Made by a program: the position numbers and the translations under genes
Shown here: one piece after another, positions 34,655 to 42,829 of the stretch
Numbering within the stretch: the stretch's first letter is position 1
Layout of the letters: the number at the start of each line of letters is the position of its first letter
Origin: Streptomyces sp. NBC_01446
Lineage (GTDB): Bacteria > Actinomycetota > Actinomycetes > Streptomycetales > Streptomycetaceae
Direction: 5' to 3'
Assembly: GCF_026340095.1 (NCBI RefSeq)
Contig: NZ_JAPEPO010000001.1
Coordinates: forward strand, 4,483,501 to 4,547,500
Length of the DNA: 64,000 nucleotides
The notes under the pieces: model-generated
What the model was told of the DNA's origin: nothing
Database searches by the model: none
What the model saw: only the letters and a program-made list of their open reading frames with translations

Positions 34655-35785
34655 TCAGCCCGACATCTCCCCGTACCCCTCGATGTCACGCGGGTCGCGG
34701 GTGCCCGGCCCGATGTAGCGGGCCGAGGGGCGTACGAGGCGGCCCGTGCGCTTCTGTTCCAGGATGTGCGCCGACCAGCCGGCCGTGCGGGCGCACGTGA
34801 ACATCGACGTGAACATGTGCGCAGGGACCTCCGCGAAGTCCAGCATGATCGCCGCCCAGAACTCCACGTTCGTCGCCAGGACCCGGTCGGGCCTGCGGGC
34901 GTGCAGCTCCGCGAGGGCCGCCTTCTCCAGCGCCTCCGCGACCTCGAAGCGCGGTGCGCCCAGCTCGCGGGCCGTGCGCCGCAGCACGCGCGCGCGGGGG
35001 TCCTCGGCGCGGTACACGCGGTGCCCGAAGCCCATGAGGCGCTCGCCCTTGTCGAGAGCCCGCCGGACGTACGCTTCCGCGTCGCCGGTGCGCTCGATCT
35101 CCTCGATCATGCCGAGGACGCGAGAGGGCGCGCCGCCGTGCAGGGGGCCCGACATGGCGCCGACGGCGCCCGAAAGGGCCGCCGCGACATCGGCGCCCGT
35201 GGAGGCGATGACGCGCGCGGTGAACGTGGAGGCGTTCATGCCGTGCTCGGCGGCGCTCGTCCAGTACGCGTCGACGGCGGCGACATGCTTCGGGTCGGGC
35301 TCGCCGCGCCACCGCTTCATGAACCGCTCGACGACGGTGTCCGCCTTGTCGATCTCGTGCTGCGGCACCATCGGCCTGCCCTGCCCGCGGGCCGACTGGG
35401 CGACGTAGGAGAGGGCCATGACGGCGGCGCGGGCGAGGTCCTCGCGGGCCTGCGCCTCGTCGATGTCGAGCAGCGGTTTCAGGCCCCACACGGGCGCGAG
35501 CATGGCGAGCGCGGACTGTACGTCGACGCGGATGTCGCCGGAGTGGACGGGGATGGGGAAGGGCTCGGCGGGCGGCAGGCCCGGGTTGAAGGCCCCGTCG
35601 ACGAGCAGGCCCCAGACGTTGCCGAACGAGACCTGGCCGACCAGATCCTCGATGTCGACGCCCCGGTACCGCAGGGCGCCGCCCTCCTTGTCCGGTTCGG
35701 CGATCTCCGTCTCGAACGCGACGACTCCCTCGAGGCCGGGCACGAAGCCGGGGGCACTGCCGGGGTCAAGGCCGGGGTCGGACAT
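34655..35785 (-). CDS. citA: Citrate synthase 2
   Basis: This 376-residue citrate synthase condenses acetyl-CoA and oxaloacetate. Catalytic residues are visible in GPLHGGAPSRVLGMI (His), GFGHRVYRAEDPRA (His) and MLDFAEVP (Asp). The short N-terminus without the extra domain fits the smaller bacterial type often called citrate synthase 2. The ATG at 35785 has an AGGAG-type site; upstream in-frame sequence is the repeat-rich leader and not coding. The leader carries direct repeats of 16 bp (35804-35874). Confidence 0.9.
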   Translation of the reverse strand: MSDPGLDPGSAPGFVPGLEGVVAFETEIAEPDKEGGALRYRGVDIEDLVGQVSFGNVWGLLVDGAFNPGLPPAEPFPIPVHSGDIRVDVQSALAMLAPVWGLKPLLDIDEAQAREDLARAAVMALSYVAQSARGQGRPMVPQHEIDKADTVVERFMKRWRGEPDPKHVAAVDAYWTSAAEHGMNASTFTARVIASTGADVAAALSGAVGAMSGPLHGGAPSRVLGMIEEIERTGDAEAYVRRALDKGERLMGFGHRVYRAEDPRARVLRRTARELGAPRFEVAEALEKAALAELHARRPDRVLATNVEFWAAIMLDFAEVPAHMFTSMFTCARTAGWSAHILEQKRTGRLVRPSARYIGPGTRDPRDIEGYGEMSG

Positions 35786-36188
35786 CAGGCGGCTCCTCTG
35801 AATGTGTACGACTCTGCGGGTGTACGGCTCTGCGGGTGTACGACTGCGTGGGTACGACTGCGTGTGTACGACGGAGGACCGCGGTGGTCGTGTGCGGTCC
35901 GCATGGGCGTAACGGTTCTGCGGCAGTATGCGCCGGACTGTTCCGGGCTGTGCTGTCCTGTTCCGGCCTGTCCGGATCCGCGGTGGTAGCGGCTCCGGGG
36001 GCTCAGGGGCCGGATCGGTCTCACCCCGGTGATGCCCCGTTCGGCAGGCGGTCACCCAACCGAAGGGGCGGCGGGACCGACGACGATATCCGCTGGTGCC
36101 ACCCTTGGGGAGAGTACGCGGCACTCAGTGCCACTCAGTGATGAACTCCACGCGGCCGACTGCCCCACGCGTACGGCAGGATGACCGC
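35786..36188. other. Divergent spacer citA-pdxH
   Basis: This region holds the citA leader with direct repeats and about 310 further bases. I see no additional gene. Both promoters must lie here. The segment between 35880 and 36000 is rich in short TGTTCCGG-like repeats. Confidence 0.45.
35804..35874. repeat. About five GTGTACGACTCTGCGG-like direct repeats in the citA leader
   Basis: Units at 35804-35819 and 35820-35835 are full 16-mers. Units from 35836, 35851 and 35865 are shorter versions (GTGTACGACTGCGTG-like). They start 19 bases upstream of the citA ATG, inside its 5' untranslated region or promoter. Confidence 0.75.
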
Positions 36189-36878
36189 GTGAGCGACCAC
36201 GACCACCACGACCACCACGCACCCCAGAACCCCGCCGTCATGCGTGCGCAGTACCGCCCGCCGGGTGAGGGACTCCTGGAGGAGGACGTCCCCGCGCGCC
36301 CGATGGAACTGTTCGAGCTCTGGTTCAACGAGGCCACGCGGGCACGCGGCGTCCTGTACGAGCCGAACGCGATGGTGGTCTCCACGGCGGACGCGGCCGG
36401 CCGGCCGAGCTCGCGCACCGTGCTGCTCAAGGCCTACGACGAGCGGGGCTTCGTCTTCTACACGAACTACGGCTCCCGCAAGGCCCGCGACCTGGCCGCG
36501 AACCGCGAGATCGCGCTGCTGTTCCCCTGGCACCCGATGGCCCGCCAGGTCATCGTCTCCGGCACCGTCGCCCACACGAGCCGCGAGGAGACGGCCGCGT
36601 ACTTCCGCTCCCGCCCGCGCGGCTCCCAGCTCGGCGCGTGGGCCAGCGCGCAGTCGCAGATCCTCACCTCGCGCGCCGAACTCGACATCGCGTACGCCGA
36701 ACTCACCGAGCGCTACCCGGAGGGCGAGAACATCCCGGTGCCCGACCATTGGGGCGGCTTCCGCGTCACCCCGCGCACGGTCGAGTTCTGGCAGGGCCGC
36801 GAGAACCGCCTCCACGACCGGCTGCGCTACGTCCACGAGCCGTCCGGCGCCTGGCGCGTCGAACGCCTCGGCCCCTGA
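36189..36878 (+). CDS. pdxH: Pyridoxamine 5'-phosphate oxidase
   Basis: This 229-residue FMN enzyme oxidises pyridoxine/pyridoxamine 5'-phosphate to PLP. RPSSRTVLLKAYDERGFVFY near residue 70 is the FMN-binding split-barrel strand set, and the C-terminal WGGFRVTPRTVEFWQGRENR and RLHDRLRY is the PdxH dimerisation signature with the substrate-binding Arg. The first 15 residues are His/Asp-rich and variable. GTG start chosen because the CAGGA site is upstream; an ATG at 36142 is in frame but adds unconserved sequence. Confidence 0.92.
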   Translation: MSDHDHHDHHAPQNPAVMRAQYRPPGEGLLEEDVPARPMELFELWFNEATRARGVLYEPNAMVVSTADAAGRPSSRTVLLKAYDERGFVFYTNYGSRKARDLAANREIALLFPWHPMARQVIVSGTVAHTSREETAAYFRSRPRGSQLGAWASAQSQILTSRAELDIAYAELTERYPEGENIPVPDHWGGFRVTPRTVEFWQGRENRLHDRLRYVHEPSGAWRVERLGP

Positions 36879-36909
36879 CCCGCTGATCCGCCGCTACGAG
36901 GCTGCGCCA

Positions 36910-37770
36910 CTACGAGGTGAGTACGCCGTCCAGGAAAGGCTCGATGGCGGAGCGCAGCGCCTCCGGCCGGTCGTAGTGGACGAGATGCCCGGCGTCCGCG
37001 ATCTCCGCGTACTCGCCCCTGGGCAGGACGCGGACCATCTCCTGCGCCTCGGCGCGGCCCAGCTCGCCGTCGAGACCGCGGACGACGAGGGCGGGGCAGC
37101 GGACCTGGGCCAGCTCCTCCCAGTGCGCGTCGTAGACCCATGTGGCCCGGGAGACCAGCATCTGCCGGTGGTCGAACACGGGCCGCCAGCCGTCGGGGCG
37201 CTCCGCCATGACCTCGGCGTAGAACTCACCGCGCGAGGGCTGGGGTCGCTCCACCCACGGGTCGTCCTCGCCGAACCACTTCCGTACGTCGGCGAGGGTG
37301 GCGAAGGGTGTGGGCCAGGCGTCGAACCAGTCCTCCCACTCCCGCTGGGACGCCGCCCCGAGCGCGGAGGCCCGCATGTCGCAGATGATCACGGCGCGTA
37401 CGAGGTCGGGGCGGCGCGCGGCGAGCTGCCAGGCGGTGAGCGCGCCCATGGAGTGGCCGATGACGACGGCGGGCGCGAGGTCGAGCTGGACGAGGGCGGC
37501 CTCGGCGTCCTGGATGTACGCCTCGCGGTCGTAGGGGCCCTCGGGGGGTTTCTGGCTCTGGCCGTGGCCGCGCTGGTCGAGCGCCACGGCACGATGTCGC
37601 TCGGAGAGCCAGCGGGCGGTGCCCGCCCAGTGCGAGGCCCGGCCCATCAGGCCGTGCAGTAACAGCGCGCCGGGGGACTGGTCGCCCTCGCCCGTCTTGG
37701 GAGGGTCGGCGAACTCCCACGCGGCGAGACTCACGCCGCCCGCCCCGGTCACGTCGATGCGTCGCACCAT
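36910..37770 (-). CDS. Alpha/beta hydrolase
   Basis: This 286-residue alpha/beta hydrolase has the nucleophile elbow GHSMGA (Ser near residue 110), the oxyanion loop LHGLMGRASHW near 40, a DQRGHGQS strand near 68, and the catalytic His in DAGHLVHYDRPE close to the C-terminus. An acid residue (Asp in RGLDGELG) stands before it. No signal peptide. The substrate is unknown; similar proteins act as esterases or haloperoxidase-like enzymes. The ATG at 37770 has AAGGGGG upstream; a GTG 12 bases further is also possible. Confidence 0.82.
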   Translation of the reverse strand: MVRRIDVTGAGGVSLAAWEFADPPKTGEGDQSPGALLLHGLMGRASHWAGTARWLSERHRAVALDQRGHGQSQKPPEGPYDREAYIQDAEAALVQLDLAPAVVIGHSMGALTAWQLAARRPDLVRAVIICDMRASALGAASQREWEDWFDAWPTPFATLADVRKWFGEDDPWVERPQPSRGEFYAEVMAERPDGWRPVFDHRQMLVSRATWVYDAHWEELAQVRCPALVVRGLDGELGRAEAQEMVRVLPRGEYAEIADAGHLVHYDRPEALRSAIEPFLDGVLTS

Positions 37771-38323
37771 AGGCCCTGGCACCCCCTTGTGGTCGCGCCT
37801 GCAGTCGCGTACCCGCGCACGCTATCGAACTCTCTTTCGAAAGCGCGGTCGTTCTCGGCAACACCCCTCGTTCGAGTGACCTCGTTCAAGGATTGACCGC
37901 CGCCGTCGCGGGGAGATCTTCAGCGGGAGGCGGACCGCTCGGGGAAATCGGTCCGAAGGGGATGACCCTGGGAGCTCGGGGCTCCGGGTCAGCACAGGGG
38001 AGGACAGGCCCCGGCGCCGCAAGGCGCCGGGGCCCTCTGTCTGACTGCGCTCTGTCTGGGTACGTCGGCACATCGTCCTGCCCCCTCCCCGCCCGCGCGG
38101 CCGGACCGGTGCGGACCCGAAACCGAGACGGTCAAGAGTCCTCAGGTCATATGCCTCTCGCGACAGCCTTGCACGCAAAACGTCCGCGCGCTGCGATTCC
38201 GCGCAGTGAATCTTGCTTTCTGTGAGAGTTCTCAGCGAATGCGGTGACGTCCCAACTGTGCCTGTGGGAACAGGAGTTGACGCGTCGGTAAGTTGCCCCG
38301 GGCCGGGGCGTCCGGTGTCCGGC
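37771..38323. other. Large spacer with hairpins, possible small RNA
   Basis: Between the hydrolase and dmdR1 there are several inverted repeats: a 10-bp palindrome CTTTCGAAAG near 37835, nested hairpins near 37930-37990, a perfect 12-bp stem at 38007-38034 and a bulged stem at 38253-38279 (CAACT/AGTTG with CCTGT/ACAGG). No protein-coding frame is convincing. The cluster ending at 38034 could be a short RNA with its own terminator. Confidence 0.4.
38007..38034. terminator. 12-bp perfect hairpin with GCAA tetraloop
   Basis: Arms 38007-38018 and 38023-38034 pair perfectly around a GCAA GNRA tetraloop. It is far from both flanking gene ends (237 bases after nothing on the plus strand, 290 bases past dmdR1), so what it terminates is open. 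Confidence 0.65.
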
Positions 38324-39016
38324 TCAGCGCTTGGCGACGAACACGTGCGAGGCGATGTCCGCCGCCAGCTCCGCCGCCTCACCGCTGCTGCCCACCAGGA
38401 CTCCGCCCGGCGACGCCGTCACGCTGACCACGGAGCCCGGCTGGATGCCCGCACGCCGCAGTGTGTACATCAGCTGCGCGTCCGTCTGGATCGGCTCACC
38501 GATCCGGCGCACCACGACCGTCTTGCCGTCCGAGCCCGGGTCGAGATCGGCGAGGGACACCATGCCCTCGTCGAGGAACGGGTCCGCGCCGTCCTTCTCG
38601 CCCAGCTCCTCGAGCCCCGGGATCGGGTTCCCGTACGGCGACTCGGTCGGGTGCCGCAGCAGCTCGAGCACGCGGCGCTCGACCGCCTCGCTCATCACGT
38701 GCTCCCAGCGGCAGGCCTCCGCGTGCACCTGCTCCCACTCCAGGCCGATCACGTCGACGAGCAGACACTCGGCGAGGCGGTGCTTGCGCATCACGCGCGT
38801 GGCCAGCCGGCGGCCCTCGTCCGTCAGCTCCAGGTGGCGGTCCGTGGCCACGGCCACCAGGCCGTCGCGCTCCATACGGGCCACGGTCTGGCTCACCGTC
38901 GGGCCGCTCTGGTCCAGCCGCTCGGCGATCCGGGCGCGCATGGGGACCACACCTTCCTCTTCGAGCTCGAGGATGGTGCGGAGATACATCTCCGTGGTGT
39001 CGATCAGTCCGGACAT
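38324..39016 (-). CDS. dmdR1: Iron-dependent repressor, DtxR/IdeR family (DmdR1-like)
   Basis: This 230-residue DtxR-family repressor has an N-terminal winged HTH (RIAERLDQSGPTVSQTVARM, residues about 29-48) and metal-site residues in TTEMYL (Met10), HRLAECLLV (His79, Glu83) and CRWEHVMSE (Cys, Glu, His). A C-terminal SH3-like domain ends in VFVAKR. With Fe2+ it represses siderophore and iron-uptake genes. Length and neighbourhood (SIS gene divergent) fit S. coelicolor DmdR1, where an antiparallel gene, adm, has been reported. Here too a 240-codon plus-strand frame (38331-39053) is fully antisense. Its own leader carries GCTAGCTC repeats. Confidence 0.9.
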   Translation of the reverse strand: MSGLIDTTEMYLRTILELEEEGVVPMRARIAERLDQSGPTVSQTVARMERDGLVAVATDRHLELTDEGRRLATRVMRKHRLAECLLVDVIGLEWEQVHAEACRWEHVMSEAVERRVLELLRHPTESPYGNPIPGLEELGEKDGADPFLDEGMVSLADLDPGSDGKTVVVRRIGEPIQTDAQLMYTLRRAGIQPGSVVSVTASPGGVLVGSSGEAAELAADIASHVFVAKR

Positions 39017-39232
39017 ACGTGCCCCTCGATTAGCTCTGCTAGCTCACCGCTAGCTCGTGCGCTGGCCCTGAACCCAATTCTGACGCATAGCGCTGACAAC
39101 CGTGCCGCGCCGGGGGAACCGGGCTCCGTACGGCGGGAACGTATTGACAGGGCACTGGTCCGGACCGCAACGTGATGCGCGGCATGCGGGCAGTAAGGGA
39201 CGCAGCCAGGGACCACGAAGGGGGCGTCGCCG

Positions 39233-39988
39233 ATGAGCGACAGCAAGCTGGCCGGTCAGTACCTCGACGCCGCGATCGGCCTGCTGAGGCGGGTGCGCGA
39301 CGAGGAGGACCGCAACATCGCGGCCGCCGGCACGCTCATCGCCGACACGGTCGCCGACGGCGGCCGGCTCTTCGCGTTCGGCGCGGGGCACTCCTCGCTC
39401 GCCGCGCAGGACGTCGTCTACCGCGCGGGCGGACTCGCCCTGATGAACCTGCTGTCCGTGCCCGGAGTCGTAGGCGTCGACGTCATGCCCGCCACGCTGG
39501 GCTCCGCCCTCGAACGCGTCGACGGGCTCGCGGGTGCCGTCCTGGACTCCAGCCCCGTCCGGGCGGGCGACACCCTCGTGATCATCTCGCTGTCCGGCCG
39601 CAACTCCCTGCCCGTGGAGATGGCGATGAACGCCCGCGAGCTGGGCCTGCGCGTGATCGGCGTGACGTCCGTGGCGTACGCCGAGGAGACGAAGTCCCGC
39701 CATGCGTCGGGGACGTTCCTCAAGGACCACTGCGACATCGTCCTCGACTCCAAGATCGAGGTCGGTGACGCGGAGCTCACGTACGACACCGTCGACGCCC
39801 CCTTCGGGCCGGCCTCCACGATGGTGGCCAGCGCTCTGATGCAGGCCACCATGGCGACGGCCGCGGCCGAGCTCGCCGACCGCGGCATCCAGCCGCCGCT
39901 CCTGCGCTCGGGGAACGTGGACGGCGGCCACGAGTGGAACGGCCGCATCTTCACCGAGTACGGCGACCGGATCTTCTACCGCCGCTGA
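39233..39988 (+). CDS. SIS-domain sugar-phosphate binding protein
   Basis: This 251-residue protein carries one SIS domain: AFGAGHSSLAAQDVVYRAGG near residue 45, then IISLSGRNSLPVEMAMNARE near 120 as the phosphosugar-binding Ser/Thr loop. There is no isomerase-specific second domain, so it may be a phosphoheptose-isomerase-like enzyme or a regulator of sugar phosphate metabolism. ATG start with a GGGGGCGTCGCCG lead. It is divergent from dmdR1 across 216 bases; the PAS sensor gene converges 14 bases after its stop. Confidence 0.83.
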   Translation: MSDSKLAGQYLDAAIGLLRRVRDEEDRNIAAAGTLIADTVADGGRLFAFGAGHSSLAAQDVVYRAGGLALMNLLSVPGVVGVDVMPATLGSALERVDGLAGAVLDSSPVRAGDTLVIISLSGRNSLPVEMAMNARELGLRVIGVTSVAYAEETKSRHASGTFLKDHCDIVLDSKIEVGDAELTYDTVDAPFGPASTMVASALMQATMATAAAELADRGIQPPLLRSGNVDGGHEWNGRIFTEYGDRIFYRR

Positions 39989-40002
39989 GGCCGGGGGCGC
40001 GG

Positions 40003-41400
40003 CTACCGGTCGAGGACCCGCGCCAGGTCGAGCGTCCCGGCGATCCGCGCCGCGACGCTCTCCGCGTACGTGGCGTCGGTCCGCTCGAACTGCGTACGGC
40101 TGGGCCCGCGCAGGAACGTCACCACGCCCAGCGTGCGCGCCCGGCTGCGCAGCACCGCGCACAGGGCGTGCACCGTGCCCTCGGGCCACTGTCTGGCCTC
40201 GGCCCACTCGCGCGTCCGCGCCGCGTCACGCCCGCTCGCGCTCGCCCGGACCGAACCCGTGCGCTCCACGCACTGCAGCGCCGGGTGGCCCTCCGGATAG
40301 CGCACGGGCAGCGTCGTGCGCGTCACCAGCAGGCTCGGCCCCGGCGCCCCCGAAGGTGTCGCGGCCGCCCGCGCGAGGCACACCGGTTCCGTGGGGTCCC
40401 CGTCGGCACCGCCGTCGGCCTGCTCGTCGCCGACGACCAGGTCGATCAGCGCGTGGTCGGCGAACCCGGCCAGCGCGAAGTCCAGATGGATGGTCGCCGC
40501 TTCCGCCGGGTCCTCGCACTCGGCGGCGGCCCGCGTGGCCCGGTGCAGCTGGTTGGCCCGGAACCGCAGCTGCGCCGCCTCCTGTTCCGTCCGCTTGGCC
40601 TCGGTGACGTCCTGGAACAGCCATCCGACGCCCAGCGGTACGGGTTCCTCGGCCAGCGGTGAGGCGAGCCGCACGAAGCCGCTGCGCCAGCACCTGCGCG
40701 CGTCGCCCTCCGGGAGCCGCACCGTCACCCACAGCTCGGCGGGGACCGGTGGGGCGCCCTCCGCGAGCACATGGGCGAGCGCGCTCTCCAGCTCCTCGAC
40801 GCCCTGCGAGATCAGGTCGCCGAGGGGGCGTCCGAGCAGCGCGGTGCGGCCGGAGCCGAGGGCCCGCGCGGCATGCACGTTCACGACGGCGGGCCGCAGA
40901 TCGGCGTCGACGAGGACGACTCCCCAGGACGCGTCCTCGAAGAGGGCCTCGCTCAGGGCGATCGACCGCTCCAGGTCGATCTGCGTGTGCACCTCGCTGA
41001 ACGCGCAGTACAGCCCGGCCGGCTTGCCGTCGGGCCCGCGCACCGCGGCGGACTGCGTACGTACGAGGATCCGCCCGCCGTCCTTGGTGAGCAGTGCGAA
41101 CTCGTGGACCTGCCGGCCCGGCGCCCGCATCGCGGCCGTCAGCCGGGCCTCGACCTCGTCGGCGTCGGCGGCGCGCACCGCCCATCCGGAGAACCCGCGC
41201 CGTCCCACGGCCTCGGCCGCGGACCAGCCGAGGATCCGCTCGGCCTCCCGGTTCCAATGGGTCACGATCCCGTCGGCGTCGAACGCGCAGAGCGCGGCGT
41301 CCATCCCGTCGAGCAACGCGGCAAGAAGATCGGCCCCGTCCCGCTCGGGCTCATCGGGCCCGAGTTCGTCGGTGGCCCCACTACGCCGGGAAGCACTCAC
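40003..41400 (-). CDS. PAS-PAS-GAF sensor protein
   Basis: This 465-residue soluble protein has a first PAS domain (residues about 25-140: DGIVTHWNREAERILGWSAA), a second PAS domain (about 145-275: ALFEDASWGVVLVDADLR), and a C-terminal GAF-like domain (about 290-465). No kinase, phosphatase or GGDEF output domain is present, so it senses a ligand and must act on a partner protein. GTG start with GGGGGTG upstream. It converges on the SIS gene. Confidence 0.78.
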   Translation of the reverse strand: MSASRRSGATDELGPDEPERDGADLLAALLDGMDAALCAFDADGIVTHWNREAERILGWSAAEAVGRRGFSGWAVRAADADEVEARLTAAMRAPGRQVHEFALLTKDGGRILVRTQSAAVRGPDGKPAGLYCAFSEVHTQIDLERSIALSEALFEDASWGVVLVDADLRPAVVNVHAARALGSGRTALLGRPLGDLISQGVEELESALAHVLAEGAPPVPAELWVTVRLPEGDARRCWRSGFVRLASPLAEEPVPLGVGWLFQDVTEAKRTEQEAAQLRFRANQLHRATRAAAECEDPAEAATIHLDFALAGFADHALIDLVVGDEQADGGADGDPTEPVCLARAAATPSGAPGPSLLVTRTTLPVRYPEGHPALQCVERTGSVRASASGRDAARTREWAEARQWPEGTVHALCAVLRSRARTLGVVTFLRGPSRTQFERTDATYAESVAARIAGTLDLARVLDR

Positions 41401-41582
41401 CTGGCACCCCCTGCAGGCTGTGTCCGCGTGTTCCGCACTTCAGATCATTCAACTCGAACGTGACGCAGCACACACGGAGTTCGGGGAAATCGTTGCGCCC
41501 CGGAGATCCGGGGGGAACGTTCCGTCCTTGATCACAGCCTACGACCTCGCGCACGGGCCGAGCCGTGGGCCCGTTAATTCAC

Positions 41583-41611
41583 TTGAAGGCTTCCCGGACC
41601 CTTCTTAGGGT
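41583..41611 (+). promoter_or_regulatory. HrdB-type promoter of the orphan unit
   Basis: TTGAAG (41583-41588), a 17-base spacer, and TAGGGT (41606-41611) make a near-consensus Streptomyces housekeeping promoter. No annotated plus-strand gene follows, only the leader peptide frame. Start of transcription is expected near 41618. Confidence 0.6.
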
Positions 41612-41617
41612 GGAGGT

Positions 41618-41838
41618 ACACACGAAGGGAGGTGGTTCGGCAGATGTATGAATACCGGACGCGTGAGGTGACTGCGGGCTAGCAGCCCGGCGTCGCATCT
41701 CGGCTTCGGCGCCGGACCAGCACGTGAGAGCTGCGTGCAGCCGGCCCAATCCCAAGCAGTCGCCCGACCCGCGAGCCGCCGGTACGTCCGGCCGGCTTCC
41801 GCCCGTTCCGTACGGGAGGAGACCTGGCTCGCGGGTCG
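41618..41838 (+). ncRNA. Candidate structured RNA / leader
   Basis: Downstream of the promoter and the 12-codon frame, the sequence folds into several local stems (near 41678-41692, 41735-41747, 41802-41816). These are closed by a perfect 13-bp long-range stem (41765-41777 with 41826-41838). It ends 34 bases before the purU stop, which is convergent. It does not match a riboswitch I can name. It could instead be the purU 3' end read on the minus strand. Confidence 0.45.
41644..41682 (+). CDS. 12-residue leader-peptide-like frame
   Basis: ATG to TAG encodes MYEYRTREVTAG. It has an excellent GGGAGGTGG site about nine bases upstream and lies about 26 bases after the predicted transcription start. 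A hairpin covers its stop codon (CGGGCT/AGCCCG). Such a short, well-initiated frame before structured RNA resembles an attenuation leader, but no structural gene follows on the same strand. Confidence 0.5.
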   Translation: MYEYRTREVTAG

Positions 41839-41871
41839 TCTGCGTGTGCGGACGAGCCCGGACACCTGTGA

Positions 41872-42756
41872 TCAGGTGAAGACGACCGTCCGGCGCCCGT
41901 TCAGCAGGATCCGGCGCTCGGCGTGCCACTTCACGGCGCGGGCCAGTGCCTGGCACTCCACGTCGCGGCCGATCGCCACGAGCTGGTCCGGCGTCACGTC
42001 GTGGCCGACGCGCTCGACCTCCTGCTCGATGATCGGGCCCTCGTCGAGGTCGGCCGTCACATAGTGCGCGGTCGCGCCGATCAGCTTCACGCCCCGCGCG
42101 TGTGCCTGGTGGTACGGCTTGGCGCCCTTGAAGCTCGGCAGGAACGAGTGGTGGATGTTGATGATCCGCCCGCTGAGCTCCTTGCACAGGTCGTCCGAGA
42201 GGACCTGCATGTAGCGGGCCAGGACGACCAGTTCGACACCCTCGGCGCGCACCAGGTCGAGGATCTGCGCCTCGGCCTCGGGCTTGTTGTCCCTCGTCAC
42301 CGGGATGTGGTGGAAGGGGATGTCGTACGACTTCACGAGCTCCGCGAAGTCCGTGTGGTTCGAGACGACCGCCGCGATGTCGACGGGCAGGGCGCCGATC
42401 CGGGCGCGGAACAGCAGGTCGTTCAGGCAGTGGCCGAACTTCGACACCATCAGGACGACGCGCATCCGCTCCGCGGAGCGGTGGATCTGCCAGTCCATGT
42501 GGAAGGCGTCGCCGATCGCGGCGAAGCTGGCCCGCAGCTTCTCCGCCGTGACGGGCGCGTCCGCCGAGAAGTGGACCCGCATGAAGAACAGGCCCGTGTC
42601 GTGGTCGCCGAACTGCTGGCTGTCCTCGATGTTGCAGCCGGTCATGAAGAGATAGCTCGACACGGCGTGCACGATGCCCTGCTTGTCGGGGCAGGAGAGA
42701 GTCAGGACGTACTGCTCGCCGCCGGGGGCGCCGGACGCGTGGGACTGCTCATTCAT
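41872..42756 (-). CDS. purU: Formyltetrahydrofolate deformylase
   Basis: This 294-residue PurU hydrolyses 10-formyl-THF to formate and THF, supplying formate for PurT and balancing one-carbon pools. Residues about 14-90 are an ACT domain (YVLTLSCPDKQGIVHAVSSY), and about 95-290 a formyltransferase-like domain (VVLMVSKFGHCLNDLLFR; SGRIINIHHSFLPSFKGAKP with the catalytic His; later ADLDEGPIIEQE with the Asp). I chose the ATG giving MNEQ, as in other Streptomyces; a second ATG 21 bases upstream also has a plausible site. Confidence 0.92.
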   Translation of the reverse strand: MNEQSHASGAPGGEQYVLTLSCPDKQGIVHAVSSYLFMTGCNIEDSQQFGDHDTGLFFMRVHFSADAPVTAEKLRASFAAIGDAFHMDWQIHRSAERMRVVLMVSKFGHCLNDLLFRARIGALPVDIAAVVSNHTDFAELVKSYDIPFHHIPVTRDNKPEAEAQILDLVRAEGVELVVLARYMQVLSDDLCKELSGRIINIHHSFLPSFKGAKPYHQAHARGVKLIGATAHYVTADLDEGPIIEQEVERVGHDVTPDQLVAIGRDVECQALARAVKWHAERRILLNGRRTVVFT

Positions 42757-42829
42757 GCGGGCAAGGGTCCCATACACGTAACCCCTGCCGGGCCGCCGTC
42801 CCGCTGTTCGGACGGCAGCCGCGCGGCGC

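Larger units (their letters stand above)
41401..41871. other. Spacer with orphan transcription unit
   Basis: Between the PAS gene start and the purU stop, the plus strand carries a promoter (41583-41611), a 12-codon frame (41644-41682) and a structured region to 41838, annotated separately. Positions 41401-41580 hold the PAS promoter; I see nothing else there. Confidence 0.5.

Noticed and set aside
39029..39058. GCTAGCTC repeats before dmdR1 as an iron box
   Set aside because: The sequence does not match the 19-bp TTAGGTTAGGCTAACCTAA pattern well enough; they remain unexplained direct repeats.
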